Source of the DNA: DATLBY01 sp035526665
GTDB lineage: Bacteria; Acidobacteriota; Terriglobia; Bryobacterales; Bryobacteraceae
Assembly: GCA_035526665.1 (NCBI GenBank)
Contig: DATLBY010000439.1
Coordinates: 1-37,535, forward strand
Length of the DNA: 37,535 nucleotides
Reading direction: 5' to 3'
Within the stretch, counting starts at the first letter, position 1. Each line of letters begins with the position of its first letter. Below, piece by piece: positions 34,122 to 37,535 of the stretch. The notes beneath the pieces are model-generated. The model saw nothing but the letters and a program-made list of their open reading frames with translations. It was not told the origin of the DNA and did not search any database. Made by a program: the position numbers and the translations under genes.

Positions 34122-35031
34122 TCAGAAGAAATCGTGGGTTAATTCCGGCTCGGGCAGCTTGCCAAGTGAGTGATAGTACGGAGCGGTTTCGTCGCGGAGA
34201 TTCTCGTTGCGTCTGAGGAGTAACCAGCGAGACTTCCGTAAGATCGGAGACCGCCCCTCGCGCTGCATGCGACGGGCTTCCTCGGCGCGAACGTCGTCCA
34301 GAGCCTTGTTCATGTTGGCGACGATGTGGAAGCGGTCGAGAACGTGCAGGGCCTCGGAGCAGTTTTCGCGGATGACCTTGAGATAGCTCCCACATGTCCG
34401 AGCAGACGAAACGATCTCTTCGCCCATGGTGGTAAAGAATCCTTGAAAGATTCGATGGTTCGTACCTTGCCCACCCCGAGGAGGCGGGTGATGCCAAGGT
34501 TGATCAGATAGACCAGCGTCATGTATTTGTGGCCCCTTGAATATTGGGATATTTCATCGACACCAATGGCGTCGATCTGGCCCAGCTTCCGGTGTTCCTG
34601 ACCCCAGGTAACAACATCGCCGACGGCTCGAAGACCTTATCCCAGGAAGTGCGGACGGCTTCGGCGGTTCCCTTCCATGAAAGTCGCCGCGCCTAACGGG
34701 CCAGGAAGAGCATGTAGACTTTGATCATCGAGGGTTTGCCGTCGCCTCACGGCACCTCCTTGACAACGACTGTGCAGCAGCGGGGCAGTTCACACGCCGC
34801 ATGGTGTAAAGAAGGAAGACCAAAAAACTCACAGGGGAATGAACTCGAAAAGCGGCTGGCCGAGTTGATCGTAGCCGGGCGCTGTCTCATTACAGCACGA
34901 ACGGATCGCCGTAGAGCCCCTGCCTGGCCGCACCCCATCTCAATACTTTTATTGTCACGAGTGAAGCTGGCGTGCTGGTAGACAAATCCCTGGAAGCGGT
35001 GGCAGCGGTTGAAAATAGTGATCAGTTCGAT
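34122..35031 (-). pseudogene. Degraded ISL3-family transposase
   Basis: Pieces of one ISL3 transposase are read in order on the minus strand across several frames: N-terminal ELITIFNRCHRFQGFVYQ, zinc-ribbon remnants around YTMRRVNCP, LFLAR then ARRLSWK, DVVTWGQEHRKLGQIDAIGVDEIS, the DDE region with FVCSDMWE and VIRENCSEALHVLDRFHIVANMNKALDDVRAEEARR, and the C-terminal end LGKLPEPELTHDFF. Trp codons are now stops at 34829-34831, 34747-34749 and 34693-34695. Frameshifts are visible near 34630, 34440 and 34390. An internal deletion of probably more than 100 codons joins ENLRDE to the C-terminus near 34185. No certain terminal repeats remain; GAGTTTGG at 34091 and CCCAACTC at 35076 are a weak candidate pair. 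Confidence 0.88.
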
Positions 35032-35154
35032 GGCGCGGAAGCGGGACGCGTCCCCGTTACCATAACTTTGCCACACCCAACTCATCTTTTCGCCCCCGAT
35101 ATTGGGGCTGTTCGAACGGACCTATCCGCGATCTCGGCGAACATTCCTTCTGAA

Positions 35155-35171
35155 TGGCCGTTCTTCGGCCA
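35155..35171 (-). terminator. Hairpin after the propeller protein gene, no U-tract
   Basis: TGGCCG and CGGCCA enclose a 5-nt loop about 20 nt past the stop codon at 35192. The location suits transcription ending or mRNA stabilising, but no U-run follows on the minus strand, so the call is tentative. Confidence 0.4.
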
Positions 35172-35191
35172 GAATTCCCTGCCTTGGCATT

Positions 35192-36976
35192 TCAGTATTT
35201 GGCCTTCGTGCCGCCGACGGGGAGGTGGTAGGCCCAAACCTCCCGCGGTTTCGCAAGGCTTCTCGTGAACGCGATCCGCGCCCCATTGTCGCTCAGCCGC
35301 ACCTCGGTGATGCCGCTCTCATCGAGGGTGAGGCGCTGACGTTGGCCGCCGTCTGCCGGAATGCGCCAGATGCCCTGGCTGCTGCCGACGCGTCCACTTA
35401 CCAGGACGGATTTCCGATCCGAGCACCAGACCAGTTGGGCACGAGAATTGCCCTCGACCGTTTCGATGTCGATCATCTCTGTTGCGGGGGGTGTTACAAC
35501 CGAAATCCTCGCCTGTCGTCCATTTTCGGAGAGGGCTAATGCAACTCGTTCGCCTTCGCCAAGCACCGCTGCATCCGTGATCAACGCGGGCCCGGCCGGC
35601 AGACGAAAGATATCGCGCGAAGCGTGGCTTTCGAGATCGAAAGCCATAATGCGTTTGTAATCGAGTACGTAGTAAAGGTGCCGTCCGGCGAGTCCCGCGA
35701 GCCGAACGAAGCCGCGGATTCCCGTGCTTCCCAACTCGTCGTACTTGCCTGTCGTGAGATCCAGCCGGACGAAGCGCCATTCCCGCCCGGCGGAGTCGCC
35801 CACCGCACCCGAGGGCGGCATCGTGAACAACAACGCGCCACCATCGGGATACCATACCGGCGCGTCCCGAAGCGTGAGTGCCGTCTGAAACACCCGTTGC
35901 CGGCCCGCATTCGACCCGTCCACTTCCTGCACCACCGGGATTTGCCAACCGGGCCGGACGCGGTAGCCGCGGCCACGACGGAGAAATGCTACACGGCGCC
36001 CGTCAGGAGAGGGGACAGGCCGCCGCGATCCCTTGTAAGGGGGGTTCGGCAGTAACTCGACACGCCCCAGTCGGCCAGTGGTCCAATCGACGGTCGCCGA
36101 GTAGGAATCGGTTCCTCCGATATCATAAGCGTCGACCACCACGGCTCCATCGCCCGTCACGCCGGCGATGGAGAGGTCTGCGTCAACCACATCGGCGACC
36201 GCTTCAGGCCGGGGCCCACCGGCAGCGAGGCGCAACGTCCAGAGTTGCGGCCGGCCGCCTCGGTCGCTGATGAAAACGATACTGTTGCTATCGGAAGTCC
36301 AGTCTGGGGAGTAATCGTCGGAAGGCCCGCTTAATAGAACGCGCCTACGTCCGGTGGCACAATCAATCAGGCCGATATCGCTCTGCGTCGGGTCCTCGGT
36401 TGATAGAGCGGAAAACACGATTTGCGACGCATCGGGTGAAAGACGCACATGTGCTGCGCCCTGAATCGCGGCAATGCGCCGAAACGCTCCGGTCTCGACG
36501 GTCACAAAGCCAAGGTCACCCGCTTCCTCCAACCCGCCTGCCGACACCACCAGAAGTTCCCGGCCGTTTGGATGCCATCCCTGCAGCCACATCCTGGCGC
36601 CGGTAGTTTGGACCCGGCGCGGCTCTCCGCCGCCAACGGGCATGACCCGAATCTCCGTTCCGGTCGGCGTATTCCACTCGTACGCAACGAGCCGGCTATC
36701 GGCGGAAACGAACGCGCCGCCCGGAGATTGACTCGAATCGGTTGCCGCCGCTTTGTGCGTCATCTGTCGGTCGGTTCCGGTCGCCAACTCTCGAATGTAC
36801 AGCTCGCCGTTCATCCAGTTCGTAAAAGCGAGGTACTTGCCATCTCGTGACACGTGGCTGGCCGTATTTTCACCAGAGATGACAAGTGACGCATCGGGTT
36901 TCGCTTGGCTGAACAACAGAATTGCAGGCGCGGCGGCCTTGATCAGCAGACTGACAGCACGCATCAGGTGGCGCAT
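35192..36976 (-). CDS. Secreted TolB-like PD40 beta-propeller protein
   Basis: 594 residues with a signal peptide (MRHLMRAVSLLIKAAAPAILLFSQA). The rest is made of TolB/PD40-type blades with the pattern SPDG-x-x-[IV]-x-F: VSRDGKYLAFTNW, SADSRLVAYEW, LSPDASQIVFSA, TSDSNSIVFISDRGG, PSPDGRRVAFLRRG, WYPDGGALLFTM and LSDNGARIAFTRS. It has no peptidase domain at the end, so it is not a dipeptidyl-peptidase; it is probably a binding or scaffolding protein in the periplasm. Similar propellers in Acidobacteriota are often fused to kinases; here it stands alone. A second ATG four codons later is an alternative start. TATACT lies 9 nt before the first ATG. Confidence 0.85.
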   Translation of the reverse strand: MRHLMRAVSLLIKAAAPAILLFSQAKPDASLVISGENTASHVSRDGKYLAFTNWMNGELYIRELATGTDRQMTHKAAATDSSQSPGGAFVSADSRLVAYEWNTPTGTEIRVMPVGGGEPRRVQTTGARMWLQGWHPNGRELLVVSAGGLEEAGDLGFVTVETGAFRRIAAIQGAAHVRLSPDASQIVFSALSTEDPTQSDIGLIDCATGRRRVLLSGPSDDYSPDWTSDSNSIVFISDRGGRPQLWTLRLAAGGPRPEAVADVVDADLSIAGVTGDGAVVVDAYDIGGTDSYSATVDWTTGRLGRVELLPNPPYKGSRRPVPSPDGRRVAFLRRGRGYRVRPGWQIPVVQEVDGSNAGRQRVFQTALTLRDAPVWYPDGGALLFTMPPSGAVGDSAGREWRFVRLDLTTGKYDELGSTGIRGFVRLAGLAGRHLYYVLDYKRIMAFDLESHASRDIFRLPAGPALITDAAVLGEGERVALALSENGRQARISVVTPPATEMIDIETVEGNSRAQLVWCSDRKSVLVSGRVGSSQGIWRIPADGGQRQRLTLDESGITEVRLSDNGARIAFTRSLAKPREVWAYHLPVGGTKAKY

Positions 36977-36985
36977 AGAAACCCG

Positions 36986-36991
36986 AGTATA
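36986..36991 (-). promoter_or_regulatory. -10-like hexamer of the propeller gene
   Basis: TATACT on the minus strand, 9 nt before the ATG at 36976. No convincing -35 is found at the usual distance. Together with the inverted repeat at 37021-37039 it suggests a regulated promoter with little or no leader. Confidence 0.35.
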
Positions 36992-37020
36992 CTAACACAG
37001 AACCACGCAAGGCTGGCACT

Positions 37021-37039
37021 CTCCAGGCGTGATCTGGAG
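37021..37039. promoter_or_regulatory. Inverted repeat CTCCAG-N7-CTGGAG, possible operator
   Basis: Perfect 6-bp arms lie about 30 nt upstream of the -10-like hexamer of the propeller gene, where an activator or repressor dimer would bind. No other function is visible here. Confidence 0.4.
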
Positions 37040-37106
37040 TACTGACCCGTCACATCTTCCCAACTGCCCCTTTGGCTCGATTGTCGCTTACTCGGATGTT
37101 GGTTAA

Positions 37107-37126
37107 AACGGCGAGCACCCGCCGTT
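37107..37126 (-). terminator. Hairpin with short U-run downstream of tRNA-Leu
   Basis: AACGGCG and CGCCGTT form a perfect 7-bp stem around a 6-nt loop. On the minus strand the right arm runs into TTTT followed by AACC. It lies about 130 nt beyond the tRNA 3' end and before the promoter region of the propeller gene, so it may end the tRNA transcript. Confidence 0.5.
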
Positions 37127-37257
37127 CGGAGTGATTTTTGACGATTCGCGCGGCTGACCTTCCGCTGATGTTCGAGAGGCATCCGCTACCCACAGGTTCT
37201 TCCGACGAGGCTAATCTAAACCGCATCTGGAGCGGTCCGGCTAAGAATATTCCGAGG

Positions 37258-37344
37258 TGGTGCGGATGATAGGACTTGAACCTACACTCCCTTTCGGGAA
37301 CGGGAACCTAAATCCCGCGCGTCTGCCAGTTTCGCCACATCCGC
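37258..37344 (-). tRNA. tRNA-Leu (anticodon UAG)
   Basis: A complete 87-nt class II tRNA. The acceptor arms GCGGATG and CATCCGC pair, discriminator A is followed by an encoded CCA, and the D-arm GGCGAAACTGGCAGACGC is typical of tRNA-Leu. The anticodon stem-loop CGGGA-TTTAGGT-TCCCG places UAG at 37308-37310 (read as CTA on plus). A long variable arm (TTCCCGAAAGGGAG) and the T-arm GTTCAAGTC complete it. It decodes CUA and other CUN codons. TATCAT about 23 nt upstream (37367-37372) is a possible -10. Confidence 0.97.
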
Positions 37345-37535
37345 TGAGGGGCGGCCTACTCTTGGCATGATAACATTCACGCGCAGGCCGCCCGCCCCCG
37401 GTTCGGCCGCGCCAGTAGCACCCCCAGCCGCCCACAGGCGCACTTGGCCGGGGTTGCACTCGGCGAGGGAGACCGGACGTGCAGCGCGCTGTGAGCCTCG
37501 CATTCCTCCGCAAGCACCTTTCCTGACGCGTCCAG
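37345..37535. other. Right-edge sequence without an assignable gene
   Basis: Several frames are open to the window edge on both strands because the sequence is very GC-rich, but none has recognisable protein sequence or a supported start. The tRNA promoter is expected in the first 30 bases. Nothing more can be said from this fragment. Confidence 0.4.

Noticed and set aside
34091..35083. Terminal inverted repeats of the ISL3 remnant
   Set aside because: GAGTTTGG and the reverse of CCCAACTC match in 7 of 8 bases only and no target duplication is seen, so they are not listed as IS ends.
37241..37513. Minus-strand open frame covering the tRNA
   Set aside because: It reads straight through tRNA-Leu; a protein gene there is not credible.

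Overview
The window looks like a chromosomal segment of a moderately GC-rich Acidobacteriota genome, probably a Solibacter/Bryobacter-like lineage. This is inferred from a very large Oar-type TonB-dependent outer-membrane protein with an N-terminal carboxypeptidase-regulatory domain, several acidobacterial-style small hypothetical proteins (DUF3303, DUF1802), secreted Asp-box and PD40 propeller proteins, and an ISL3 remnant. It holds about 35 intact protein genes, two pseudogenes and one tRNA gene. There is no prophage, CRISPR array or intact mobile element.

Layout. 1-8,835 (all minus): a two-domain VOC protein cut by the window edge, the Oar-type receptor with a strong intrinsic terminator, a CBS-pair protein, a small conserved protein, a frameshifted DUF3303 gene, then a secreted sialidase-like protein, a secreted esterase and an outer-membrane barrel. 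8,968-11,113: a methyltransferase divergent from rmuC. 11,115-14,959 (minus): an operon with a recognisable promoter encoding a polyprenyl-phosphate-type GT2, a methyltransferase, a UDP-GlcNAc 2-epimerase and a second methyltransferase, probably for surface glycan synthesis.

15,005-20,558 (minus): a tightly packed run DUF1802 - OmpR-type regulator - histidine kinase - STAS protein - CoA-disulfide-reductase-like flavoprotein - CPTC thioredoxin-like protein - NuoI-like double 4Fe-4S ferredoxin. It reads as a combined signalling and redox operon and is the most unusual block here. 20,672-21,658: a pentapeptide-repeat protein facing it. 21,651-25,707 (minus): homoserine-dehydrogenase-like, FAH-family, small membrane, LolA-like and DUF1624 acyltransferase genes linked by overlaps. 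The last gene carries a G10 tract near its start.

25,951-27,695 (plus): a beta-barrel followed immediately by a lone receiver domain. 27,698-29,788: an unknown protein, a YkgJ-type cysteine-cluster protein and a membrane-anchored glycine-zipper protein. 29,928-32,545 (plus): dusB, rnhA (4-bp overlap) and a Tat-exported HisC-like aminotransferase. 32,559-33,890 (minus): a winged-helix/AAA ATPase preceded by a nested dyad. 34,122-35,031: a decayed ISL3 transposase. 35,192-36,976 (minus): a secreted beta-propeller protein. 37,258-37,344 (minus): tRNA-Leu(UAG).

Genes with no Shine-Dalgarno often have a -10-like TAnnnT hexamer 6-9 nt before the start codon, suggesting leaderless transcription. 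All functional calls rest on motif recognition by eye; no database search was run.
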